NCBI GenBank assembly: GCA_000733355.1
Contig: JNVV01000006.1
Coordinates: 109,615 to 173,614, forward strand
Length of the DNA: 64,000 bases
Source: Falciphora oryzae
Lineage: Eukaryota > Ascomycota > Sordariomycetes > Magnaporthales > Magnaporthaceae
Direction of reading: 5' to 3'
Below the pieces are notes generated by a model, which saw only the letters and a program-made list of their open reading frames with translations, ran no database searches and was not told the DNA's origin. The position numbers were made by a program, and so were the translations under genes. Shown piece by piece: positions 33,611 to 44,244 of this stretch; the stretch's first letter is position 1; each line of letters begins with the position of its first letter.

Positions 33611-36600
33611 TCACAAGTCGTAGAAGGAAAATTGGCTCGGGGATGAGCCAAACTCGTAGACGAAGCGGCTCGCCAGGTAGCTACCAAAGATGGCGCGGAG
33701 GTACTTGTCGGGCACCCTTTCCACAATGGTGTCGAGTCCGATCTTGTCCAGCAGCAGCTTGGGCAGCGCGTCGAGAAGGACGCTCGTGCGGATCTTGTCG
33801 TTGGTCCACAGCTCCGAGTGCTGCAGCTCCTCGTCCAGCGTCGTGATGGCCACCGACAGCTTGTCCGACAGGATCGACCGCGGAACGCCCGTCTGCTCGT
33901 GCTCGCGCCAGATGGCCTCGAACTCAAGCCGAGCGTTTTCGCAGATCTTGGCTTGCACCTCCTTGACGTACTGCTTGTAGAACTCGGGCGCGTTTCCGGC
34001 CGAGTCGTGGCACATGTGCTTGACGAACCCTTCGTCGTCGAAGCTTAGCGAGGCCAGAACCTCGAGCGACGATGATGTTACACCACCCTTGTTGGCACTA
34101 GCGTCCTTGATCAGAACGCAGCCGGCCGCCTCGAGCCGGAGCTTGGCGTCCTGCGTGATGAAGAGGTTGGCGCCCTCGACCATGTACGGTATCACCGACT
34201 TGCCGTCCTTGATAAGGCGGCCTACCGAGACCAGGTCGATCGACTCCGGCCGGCCACCGCACGGCACAAACATATCGGTCAGGCCCGTGTCAAGCAGGTG
34301 GTACGTGTTGCGGAACGCGGTGCCATTGGAGATGGTCTGGCCGTTGGGGAGCGTAACGTTGGTGTCGTCACAGAGTACCCGGAAGCCCTCGGGGCTGAGC
34401 TTGGACATGTCAAAGTGCGAGATCATGACGCGCGCGCGCGCCAGCCTCCGCAGCTCGTCGATGTCAATGCCGTTGGGGTCGCAGAGCACGCCTGACCCGT
34501 CGACGACGGCTGTGTACTTCTCGTTTGACAGCAGGATCTCGTTGCTGCCCAAGTCGCCGTCTGGGCCGCCCGTCTGCATCTTCTTGACCGTCGATGGGTC
34601 CAGCTCCAGCTTGCGGTAGACGCCCTTGACATACTCGCGCACCGACAGTGTCGTCATGCCGTACGAGTCATGCGGGATGCCGCCGAGCTTGGGCGACTTG
34701 CCCGTGAAGAAGGACTTCCACCAAGGGGCACCGCGCGCCCGTGCATGGCCCGTGGCCCAATCCACCAGGTCGGCCGTGTTCTCGTCGGGGCCCATGAAGA
34801 GGATCTCGGGCTTGCCGTAGAGGTCCACGATGGGGTTCTTGATGCCGGGCGTCTCGGCCGGCAGCAGCAGGTCGAGAATGCTGTCGATATACTTCTCAAA
34901 TGCCTCACGCGCCCGGTCCTGCTGCTTGGGGTCCAGCAGAATCACGCCCTTGGAGCCACCTTCGGGGATGTCCTTGTTCTTGCGCTGCTGTGTGCTGGCG
35001 AGCCCGTAGTTCTCGTCAAACAGGTTCCGGGCATTGATGGAGTAGGCCTCCTTGCTGCGCGACTTGACAATGCGGATGCCGCCACGCGCGATATCCTTGA
35101 AGCGGAGGTGGAAGCCACGCGACTCAGACGTGATGACGAGGAACATGCCGTACAGCGGCTTGGGATACTCAATGTCGGGCAGGAAAGACGCGTCCAGCCG
35201 GAAACTGAGCGCCACCTTGGTCGGCGTGAAGTAGTTGGTCTTGAGCACGGCATTGTTGAAGACGCGGAACGCCGTCATGACCATCTCCTCGTGCTCGTTG
35301 GACACCTCCTTGGTGATGCGGTCCTTGAGCCGGGCGTCTGTCAGCACCTCGACGGCCGGCGTGGGCGCGATCGAGTCGCGCTCGAACCCGGGGCCGACGC
35401 TCAGGTGCACGCTGGCGAAGGAGGCATACAGGGCGCGGACCAAGCCGGGGTAGGACGCGATGATCTCGAGGATGTAGTCGGGTGTGAATGTCTCGGTGCG
35501 CAGACGGCGCTTGAGCTTGGAGAGGATCTCGGCGTGCACGTTGTTCTTGGGATTGAGGGCCTCCGACAACGACGCGTACTCGGAACCGAGTCGGTTCAGG
35601 AAGTGTTGCACAAAGACCCAGACGCAGTGGCCGTAGATGGCCTCCTGCAGGCTCAGCTCACCAGTGGCGAAGAGGCCATGCAGCTTGTTCTGCGGGATGC
35701 AGTACAGCAGCGATGTCTCTTTGGTGATCTGGTGGATCGACTGCTCGATGGGCGGGTACTTGCCGTCCAGGTTGGGAGCCGGACGGAGGTAGATGCTCAT
35801 GACGGTGATTCCGTTTGAGAACTGCTCGACGTACTTGCGCGAGCTGGTGACACCGTAGTAGTGGTACAGGTCGCTGAGGGCGCTGAAGATACCGCGGGCG
35901 GTGCGAGAGCGGAAGGCAACGACCAGACGCTTCTCGGGAGAGTCTTCAATGTCAAACACCTCGATAACGGGACCGGTGCGGTTCACGGCCAGCTCGATAA
36001 TCTCCTGGTAGATCTGCTTGGTGTTCTTGGTCGCCTTTGCCAGGAACATGCGGTCGCTGATAACCTCGAGCCGCGTCTCGGTCGGCTCCGCGTTGGAGTC
36101 GACAAAGGTGCATTGGTAGACGAAGTAGCACCGCAGACTCGCGCCGCTAGCAGCGTTCTGTCCCAGAACACCCGGCGACCGGAAGGTCTCGACACGGAAC
36201 CGGCGGCTAGTGTCGTTGCCATCCAGGTACTTGGCCTCCAGGCGCGTCTCGTAGCGCGGGCCGTCGATGGCGCTCTGGCCGGGCTCGCTTGTGTCGATGT
36301 AGATGGCGTGGTCCGACGCCTCCATATCGAGCCGGATCTCCTCACGCTTGTCCTCCCTGGAGAAAGCAGCAACCTTGGCAGCATATAGCGAGGTGATGTG
36401 GTTGGCAACCACCTTGGGATCCTCCAGCTGGAAGTAGACATCATCGATGCCCAGTTCGTTGTAGAACCAAGTGATCTGGGCTTCGACGACGGCTTCGGGA
36501 ATCCAGCCCGCCTCCAGAATAATCCTCTTGACTATAGCAGGGGTCAGCAGGCGAAACAGCAACAAGGTATTCGGCGGCGCTTCGACGTACCTTCCTCCAT

Positions 36601-36888
36601 CTGCTCCACCTTGCCCCCAAATTCGGGAGCCACATAGCCGACCGTGGCCGACCTCAGAACCCTGTGCCCATTGCCGTTGAGCCTGGCCAGGTGAGGGACA
36701 CTGAAGTGCGTCGGCTGGGGAGATGGATGGCGAGAGGGCTCATCCTTGAGCTTGCCCAGCAGCTTCTGGGCTGGGTTTTCTGCAGGCGTCGACATGATGG
36801 GCAGTCCCGAGAGTTCAAATGGGTCTATATACTCCGGGAATCTATCCACGGGTAAATTAGTGGTCTGGATGGCCAGCATGGTAGACAT
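33611..36888 (-). CDS. GDH2: NAD-specific glutamate dehydrogenase, large type
   Basis: Exons are complement 36888..36591 and 36531..33611 (1072 aa). The intron has donor GTACGT and acceptor CTATAG and joins in phase 1 (QMEE|VKRIILEAG). The enzyme is the roughly 115-kDa fungal NAD-GDH: an N-terminal regulatory half, then the catalytic core with GFHLRFKDIARGGIRIV, KNKDIPEGGSKGVILLDP, FMGPDENTADLVDWATGHA and YMVEGANLFITQDAKLRLE. It oxidises glutamate to 2-oxoglutarate and ammonium with NAD+, supplying nitrogen and carbon skeletons from amino acids. The start is uncertain: 36888, 36879 or 36795 are in frame, and an out-of-frame upstream ATG covers the first two. Upstream GATAAG motifs suggest nitrogen control. 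Confidence 0.93.
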
Positions 36889-36971
36889 AGCAATGATAAG
36901 ATAGGGCAGGTGGACGATAGAGAGGAAGAAGGAGACAGCAAGGGCATGGCCCAGGTCCGCATGTGGTGCAT
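36825..36971 (-). promoter_or_regulatory. Possible upstream ORF overlapping the GDH2 start
   Basis: An ATG at 36971 opens a 48-codon frame that runs across the two upstream GDH2 start candidates in another frame and stops 30 nt before the ATG at 36795. If transcription starts upstream of 36971 it could lower initiation or favour the 36795 start. The transcript start is not known, so this is tentative. Confidence 0.3.
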
Positions 36972-38570
36972 GATACTTATCGCGACGGCCCCAGCGAAGG
37001 GGGAGGCTACTTATAAGTGCGGATAAGGGGGACGGGACGGCCGTGAACAGAGATATACGAAGGCGAGGATGGGGGCCGAAAATCCGGTGCCGTATCGCCC
37101 GCAAGTGCCAAACCATAGCACCTGCGGACGCTACACACGCCTTCGAGCGCACTTGCAGATCAGAGGCCGGTGGGTTATCTGGGACCTTGTCGCACAGGCC
37201 CCAGGTCAGGGAGCTCACCGCTTCGGATACTCGAGATCGAGATAAGGGCTTCCTATCGGATTCGAAGCCCTGGCTTGCGTGTGATGTGTCCTGAACCATT
37301 TCCTGACTTCCTCACCAGTCCGCGTTTATCGCGGCGTCTGGCAAACAACAGTGGAGGGTCGTACGAGGAGAGCCAAGGACAGATCACCTGGGGGGGTCTG
37401 GTAGGTGTGGGCGAGTGACGAGAGCAAAAGAAACAAGGCAAAAGGAATGTGTCATGACGGAGAGTCTAAAGACCACGCTCTGCAAACGCTGCACTGGCTG
37501 AACTAGAGCAGGCAAGCGGCCGGACTCCGAGGGCCAGCTAGGCAAGCCCCAGAGGGAGCGCGCATCCCTCTGGCCTTTCGTCTCTCCTCACGGCTGCGTT
37601 ATGCGGAGTCAAACATGCAGACGCAAAGGAACTATCCCGACAATGAAGCCGCCGAACCGTTTGTTGGCGCGTCCAGACGAACAGGGCATCAGCTGGGCAT
37701 CTGGGCCGCTCCCGGGGCATGTCCCGCGTACCTACACGCTGATTTGGGAGGTACCTGGACAGGTGGGTACCTGGTCCACTGGACGGACGGACAAAAAGGA
37801 GAGGGGCGTTGGGGCTGTCTTGTTGGAGGGACTGTGGGGCGAAGGTGAAAGCAAAGAGGTATCTCTGGGGAAGCGTGCAGTGTATCGGCAGAAACGAGAG
37901 CATGTGCTAGGTACTTGGTGAAAAGGGATGCGTGGTGCTATCAAATCCAGGTGCGGTCAAGGGAATCGGCACTGGGTCAATAAGCCGCACGTCATGCCCG
38001 CCTCAAGGCTTGCCGGTGGGGTGGGACAGAGGGTCTGGGCTTGGCTCAGGGCGGGCGGGGGAAGTCAGGAACGCGGTTGGGAATTTCTTTTGGGTGGGGT
38101 GGGGCAGCAGCTTCCAAACCGAAGCTAAGCTTGAGCGACCAAAGACGGGAAGACGCGGCCGCGTTGTCTTTTCAGATGGGATGGATCGAGTCCCGTCGCA
38201 TCGACTGCCACCTCACTTGCCGCCACCCAGGCAGCGATGTCTGAGTGAGATGCAAAGCAAGGGAGCCGATACGGGGCCCACCTGGGTGACTCGACTGCAG
38301 ATTGTGGTTTTTGCTTTCGTTCTCGCCGATAGGGTAGAGGGAGGTAGGCAGGAATGTCCATGGCCGTAGCCAAAAAAGGAAGCAAGATAAGGAAGGATCC
38401 ATGAAAGCAAACCCGACAGTGCATCTGACTAAGCGGGGTTTCCCATTGGAACGCACCTATGTCGGTATCTACTCGAGGTAGATGAACGGATCTCTCAGAA
38501 AGTGTTTCGCCCTTGCCGCCGTTCCCGATGAGTCGGTTTCTCCAAGGTAAAGATGGGTGGGTGTTTGTAA

Positions 38571-38609
<39 letters not shown>

Positions 38610-38788
38610 CGGAGAGAAGTCGTCTGAGAGGGTGGGGCGAGGACAAGTCAAAAGATGCAGGAGAGAGAACCTAGTCGGGCGTCGGATAGTCCGTCGACAA
38701 GATGGTCAGCTGGCGGGCGATAGGCGCACAGGTTTACGGAGAAGGAGGGAGGCTAAGGAAGACGAAGTGAGGCGGAGCGGCTGATAAG
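36895..38788. promoter_or_regulatory. GATAAG cluster upstream of GDH2
   Basis: GATAAG cores are at 36895-36900, 36976-36981 (minus), 37022-37027, 37241-37246, 38386-38391 and 38783-38788. GATA factors of the AreA/NIT2 class bind HGATAR and control nitrogen catabolism genes, which fits GDH2. Binding is inferred. Confidence 0.5.
38575..38604. repeat. (GA)15 dinucleotide repeat
   Basis: Thirty bases of alternating purines (AG repeat) in the gene-free region upstream of GDH2. Confidence 0.9.
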
Positions 38789-41695
38789 AGTCGCGCGGCG
38801 TGCCTGAGGTAAGGGGGTACCTGTCTCACCCGATAGAGATGGTCGGGACGCCGGACAGACCAATGGCAAGATGGAATGTTTTGGCAGACTGCGAATCAGA
38901 GGAATGGCTCGGCGGGATCTCGATGGCTTGATACGAGGTAGACTCCTAGCCGTGGGAAAAGGCGACCTACTGGGTGGCTTTTATATTCTCCCACTTTGCT
39001 GCGACGCACATGATGGACCGCCCGGATTTCAGAACGGGAAGCCGGAAGTGGATACGATGCAGGAGATGGTTCCCTACCGACTTGCCTACGAGGCAGGTAC
39101 TTGCTGCTACAGCTACGCGCAAGTCTTTCTCTCTCTTTTTTCTTTCTCTCTTTCTGAATCGAGTAAGAAAAAACGCAAAATAAAAATAAAAATCTCCTAG
39201 CCCTTTTTCCCACCCCAGGTTCTTTTTCGAGCACGCAATTCCAACCAAACACATGTGACCAAATAGCTCCTCTTCGTGATCCAAGCTCAATCATACCAGT
39301 CAAGGTTACGAAATCACCGTTCCCCACGAACTAGAATTCTCACCCCAATTCGTAGAGCCGAAGTCAGTAGCCTCTCGGCTGATATGGCATTGGCATTGGT
39401 ATTGGCCTGTACTTCTCCCGCCTAGCATCCTCATCCGCCTCCAATCAGTAGGTAGGCGAATCTCTAAATGAAGACACCAATGACACAAAATATCCAGATA
39501 CTGACTGTTTCTACCTATCCTAAACAATGTCCAAGTTCCATGTTCCATTTGGTGCTGCCCGAGCTCTGGAACCCGTCGCTGGAACTGGGGTCAGTGGGTC
39601 TAGCCAAGCTTCAGTACCTGGCTCAGCTGTGCTCCAGTCGAAACGGAAATTCGAAGGTACCCGGCAGCTCCTCCGTGCCATCCATCCATGGAACCAGCCC
39701 AGCCGCGCAGCCCCTGAATCGATCGTTTGTGGGCGCTAGGGGATGTGGCAGATCCTGCCCCAATCAATGCCGAAGCGGACGTCAGGTGAGCGGCGAAGAA
39801 AATGAAGAATCAACAAAAAGGAGTGCAATTGATGCCGGCGGGCTCGCTAACCGCTGTCTGGGCGCTCGGGGACATTGGCCTCAGGAGCAGGTACCGAGCC
39901 AGATACGTCGGCGAGCGCGCAGAGCTGTCTCTGTTGGTAGGTATCTCCATGGTCCCTTCGATATACCCCCCGGCAGGTACCTTTCTCCGCAGGTACCAGG
40001 TAAGGCACCTAGATGCACGCTGCGGCGGGCTGGGCGGTCTCCCAGGCCCGCAGCGAGGTCTCCACGATGCGCGATCACCACTAAACAGGCCCCAGGACAG
40101 CCGGCGAGCCATCCAGCATAGAACCCACACGTGCACGTTATGTTCGTCGACAGTGTACATATTCGCACGGCTAGCGCTGCAGATGCAGGCCGAAACCTGC
40201 CTGCAGCGATGCACAAAGGAAACACGATGGAATGGAGAGCATCAACGGTGTGTCAAAGTTGCCGGGTCTGTACGTAAAAATACGTAATAAGGTCGACGCT
40301 GTTGGCCCGTCCATGGCGGCACCTGGTGGTCCGCAGTGAGGGCTCCGGACGGGGTCCGACCCGGCTGACCTCTCTCCCCGCGCTCGAGGGGGGCGAGACC
40401 GAGTTTCCATTACCCCCAGCTTATTGAGTGCGGAGCCCTGGCGGCATCATGGGGTAAAATTTCAACTTGTCCTCATGATGCCTCGAAATTTCGGCTGCAG
40501 GTTGGCCAACGCCCAGGGCCGCCAGGTCCCGGCCCCCAGTCCTTGCCTCGTCCTCGCCTTCGCCCTCGCCCAACCGTTGGGCGGCCGAGCACCGTCCGGC
40601 TGGCTTTTTGGGACCCTCGGGCCGCTGCTTCTGGGTTTCTTTCCGGTTTGTTCTCCTTTTTCTTCTACCTACCTGTTACTTCGGCTTCAGAAATTTGTAA
40701 GTTCCTCCTTTTGTGTGTCATTTGTTATCAGTCGTTTCCCAACATGGACACCGACGAGCTCCAGCATTGTCCCCAACAGCTCACCGCCACTCGATATCTT
40801 TTTTTTATTTTTATTTTTATTTTTTTTTTTTTATTTTTTTTCTTGCTCCTCAATCCAGACAATTCCTCCAACACTTGAGCCTCTTCTGCAAATAGTCTCG
40901 TTTGCAGTCCCACGTTCGCACACTTCTTACCCCGGATTTTTTTTTCTTCTTCCTGCCTTTCTTATTTCTCCTCTCCTCCTTATGGTCTGTGCTAACACCC
41001 CGTATGCTGTCGTCCACCATGACCGTAGGATAGAAGAATTGACGAAAAACGTGGAACCAATACCTGTCTTCTGTCTGTACCCTTACCACAACAACATGCC
41101 ATGCTATCCACCCGTTTTCCCGGTGTTCCCCGCAAAATTGACCAGAACGGAAGCAATCGAGCCCTACCGCCTCTCTGGCGCCGGCCAAGAAGGCTTCATG
41201 TGACTTCCTGCCCCAAAGCTTGGAGTTGTTTCAATGCGAACCGCACTCTAGTTGGGCACGTGGACTAGCCCATTCCAAACGAGACCGACCCAACCCGCCC
41301 CATCCCGTGACCACGTGCCATCGTCAAAAAGGTCAAGCATACCACAGGCAGACCTCGAGAAAGATGACAGGAGCCCTGGCAACCCGGGTCGAAGTCAAAC
41401 GACCTGTGTTATGGGACCTTCTGATCTACCTACCCACCTTTACCCAGATATTGAGACCGTCCGAGCCGGTGCACATTGTTCACCGGACCGTCGTTTGATT
41501 TAGTAGCGATCTCGTCTCAGCCATCATGACCAACACCCCCTTCCGGCCTCCTCCTGCATTCTGACCCCCTCCCTTCGGGCCTCTTTTCCTATCGTTTACT
41601 TTCAATTTCCCTTCCGGGGCCCTCCTGTCAATAGATCCAGTGGCAGACACGATGGGCTTACCACGTGCATCACCCAAGTCTCAATCCTCACAGTG

Positions 41696-42579
41696 TCATT
41701 GCGCGGAATACCCGCCAGGCGCCGCAGCCCCCTTCGAGGGGTGAGACGGCGACGAAATGGATCGCCGGCGCCAGGGCTGCACAACAAGTAAGAACTCGTG
41801 GCCCTGGGGCAAGTCTCCGAGCGGCCAAGCCCAACCTTGCCGCACCGACTCCAAGACCTGCAAAGGATGTGTGTGGTCTACGAAGAAATCGGTGTCGGCA
41901 CCCGAGACAAGTTCCGTGCCATCGCTGGCACCAAAAAGAGTGCCGCGCAATTTCGCCTCTTTGATGTAGGATATCGGCGAGTCCCCCATGATCGTGGCGG
42001 CTTCCCTGCGAATGAATTCCAAATCGAGCTTTTCAATGTTCGCTTCTCATAATCAGCACCTGCACGTACTCCGCTCGAATGAAAACGCAGGCCGCACTTA
42101 CATCCAAAAGCTTTTGAGGCGGCTAGAATCGTGGCTGGGTGAGAGCTCATGATACCATACGTATCGACACCGTCATCGCGAAGGCATGCCAAAAGTCCGC
42201 TTGCAAGCCCCATCTCACGATACTCTTTGGCCACCACCAATTGGGTTACCCAACAGACCACCTGGCTGCCATGTTTCCAACGGCAGGCGAGGACGTGTCC
42301 TGCCAAGTGACCATCAACAACGACGCTGGTGTAAGATGTGATAGCGCCGGCTGGCAAAAGGTCGTTTCGAAGTCGGCGGGGGCTCAACTTGATGGGGCCT
42401 GGCCAAAGACTTAGCACAACATGAGGAGACTCAAAGAGCCAACAGGCAGCGTACAAACCTTGTCTGCCCGAGCATTCACTCCATACTCCGTAGTTTTCGG
42501 TGAAAAGTCCAGCCGCATCCGCGAGCATGTCCTCCGTGAGGCAGTCACCGGCGACGGTTCTGAAGACCCGGCTAGTCAT
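41696..42579 (-). CDS. GNAT-family N-acetyltransferase, fungal type
   Basis: Exons are complement 42579..42102 and 42042..41696 (274 aa). Donor GTAAGT and acceptor GAGAAG join in phase 1 (KAFG|SNIEKLDLEFIRREA). The acetyl-CoA binding motif A is VTQLVVAKEYREMGLASGLL, with REMGLA as the Q/RxxGxG/A pyrophosphate loop, about residues 115-135. Downstream, YGIMSSHPATILAASKAFG and the C-terminal ADTDFFVDHTHPLQVLESVR and GHEFLLVV are conserved in a group of uncharacterised ascomycete GNAT proteins. The substrate cannot be told from sequence. It is divergently arranged with the GH78 gene across 1.66 kb, but no functional link is evident. Confidence 0.75.
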
Positions 42580-44244
42580 TACGACGACCCTACTGCGTGG
42601 ACGGGGATCGTCTTTAATGGCTCTCAGCGACGTTTGTCGAAAGGCATGGAACGATTGTCAAAAGCGCCCATCAAGTCCAGATATGCACCTACGACGAAGG
42701 TTGAGGCCATCTGCGTTACTTTCCACGACTCGCAGCCACAAAATTACATCAGCTTTGACTACCAGCCACAAACTGAACATGTGCGGCTGCAGACGACACT
42801 CGGTTGGAGTGTAATTATGCTCCAAAGTCATGGACGACCTATGCAGTCGATGTAGATTGGCGGTGGCGTCAAAAAGCCATCCGCCGACTGATGGATATGT
42901 ACACCTACGTGGGTTCCTGATCTCGGTGGCTGAGACAAGTTGGAGATGGACAAGTGAGTTTGGCAGGTGTCTTGTGTCTTGTATCGCATGATGGGATTTG
43001 CTCTGCTCTGCGGGCGGATACACGTGAGTAGAGTGGCATGTCTATCAATAGCTGGAGGGGTGGGATTCTGCGAGGAACGTGAATTCAATTGGAGCGAGAA
43101 TGCAGGCCACGGGCACATGTGCCAAACTGCTACCGTACCTCCATACCAGGGAATGCAGGTAGTACATGGCTCATGCAGCATCTGCCTGAACGGGATGGAA
43201 CCAGAAATGCAACCAGAACACCATGAGATACAGACCACGCCTCCGGCCCGCGCGTGCCTCTGTATTTATTGCTTGGTATCTCCTGCCTTCTTCCTTCGTC
43301 CGCCAACACCATTTTTGTCTCTCCTTCCGAAGCCTGTCCGACCAGCCACCAGACCCATCCGGGACCATCCAATCCGACCATACCCCACTTGCATCTCCAC
43401 CTACGTTTGCTTGAGCTCTTGCGGTCGATGAGCGAACTGCGCTGCCCTGGTCGTCTCAGACCCCCCTGCCTCCGCCTTTCCCCCGCTTCTCAGCGCCCGG
43501 CAGCGCCTGGCCCACGGCTGTTTTCTGGCCTGCGCGCGGTGCTCCCAGGCACGTTGCCATTGCGCGCGACGTCACGCCCCAACCTGCATCCGCTGTCGTG
43601 ACTGCGAGGCTCCATTGCCGGTCACACGTTGGAAGAAGGCCCGGCTCCCACCCAGCCGTCCAACGCGAGGTCTGCTGCCTTCCGCCGCCGGTCCCACGCC
43701 CCGGCTGGCCGTCGAACGTGCCATGCTGGACGAGAGTTCGGATCAGCTGTTGTGTGCCTCGTGGTTGTCGGACTGACACTTGTTGGAAACAGCAAACTTC
43801 TGACAGTCTGTGCGCCGACACAGACACGCTGGTTCCAAACCTGGTCGTTGCGGGCCGGCCTTCCCCTCAGCCATAATCCCGATTGACTATCACTGCTGCT
43901 GCTGCTACTACTACTGATACTGGTATCGCTACTACATACCCCGCCACAGCAGGGGTTGGCTTCTTGTTAACAGTGACGTCCAATTCACATGATACGCATT
44001 TGCCTGCCGGCACCGATTGTCTGTGGATAGGGGGCTTCCTTGCCCGTATATCTATCTATCCATCTCCCTGCTCGACTCCTTGCTTGATTCCATTTCGAGA
44101 GCACCGCTTCTGGAAGCAGGCAAGCGGGGCTGGCTTTGGAACCTTTGCTTGCTCTCGTGTAATCCTCGCCCCTAGACTCAGACTCAGCAACTGTCCCAGC
44201 GCAAGGAGAGAGCGCCCTGACGCGTCTTCTACCCAACCGCCGGC
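42580..44244. other. Divergent promoter region GNAT/GH78
   Basis: About 1.66 kb with a short GCT/ACT trinucleotide tract near 43890-43920. A 154-codon frame at 42967-43431 shows no recognisable similarity and I do not call it. Confidence 0.5.

Larger units (their letters stand above)
36889..41695. other. 4.8-kb region without a recognisable gene
   Basis: The longest gene-free stretch of the window, between the GDH2 start and the stop of the GNAT gene. It contains at least six GATAAG cores in the 1.9 kb nearest GDH2, a (GA)15 tract, several GGTACC-bearing words, and T-rich DNA near 40800-40850. Open frames here, including one of 259 codons at 40424-41203, are low-complexity or cross T runs and resemble nothing I recognise. 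Confidence 0.5.

Noticed and set aside
34670..35818. 382-codon open frame on the plus strand
   Set aside because: Antisense shadow of the GDH2 catalytic domain, a common effect of GC-rich codon usage.
40424..41203. 259-codon open frame upstream of GDH2
   Set aside because: It crosses T-rich low-complexity DNA, giving runs of Phe and Leu, has no recognisable similarity and no supporting codon pattern.
42967..43431. 154-codon open frame between the GNAT and GH78 genes
   Set aside because: No similarity, no splice support, and it lies in a divergent promoter.
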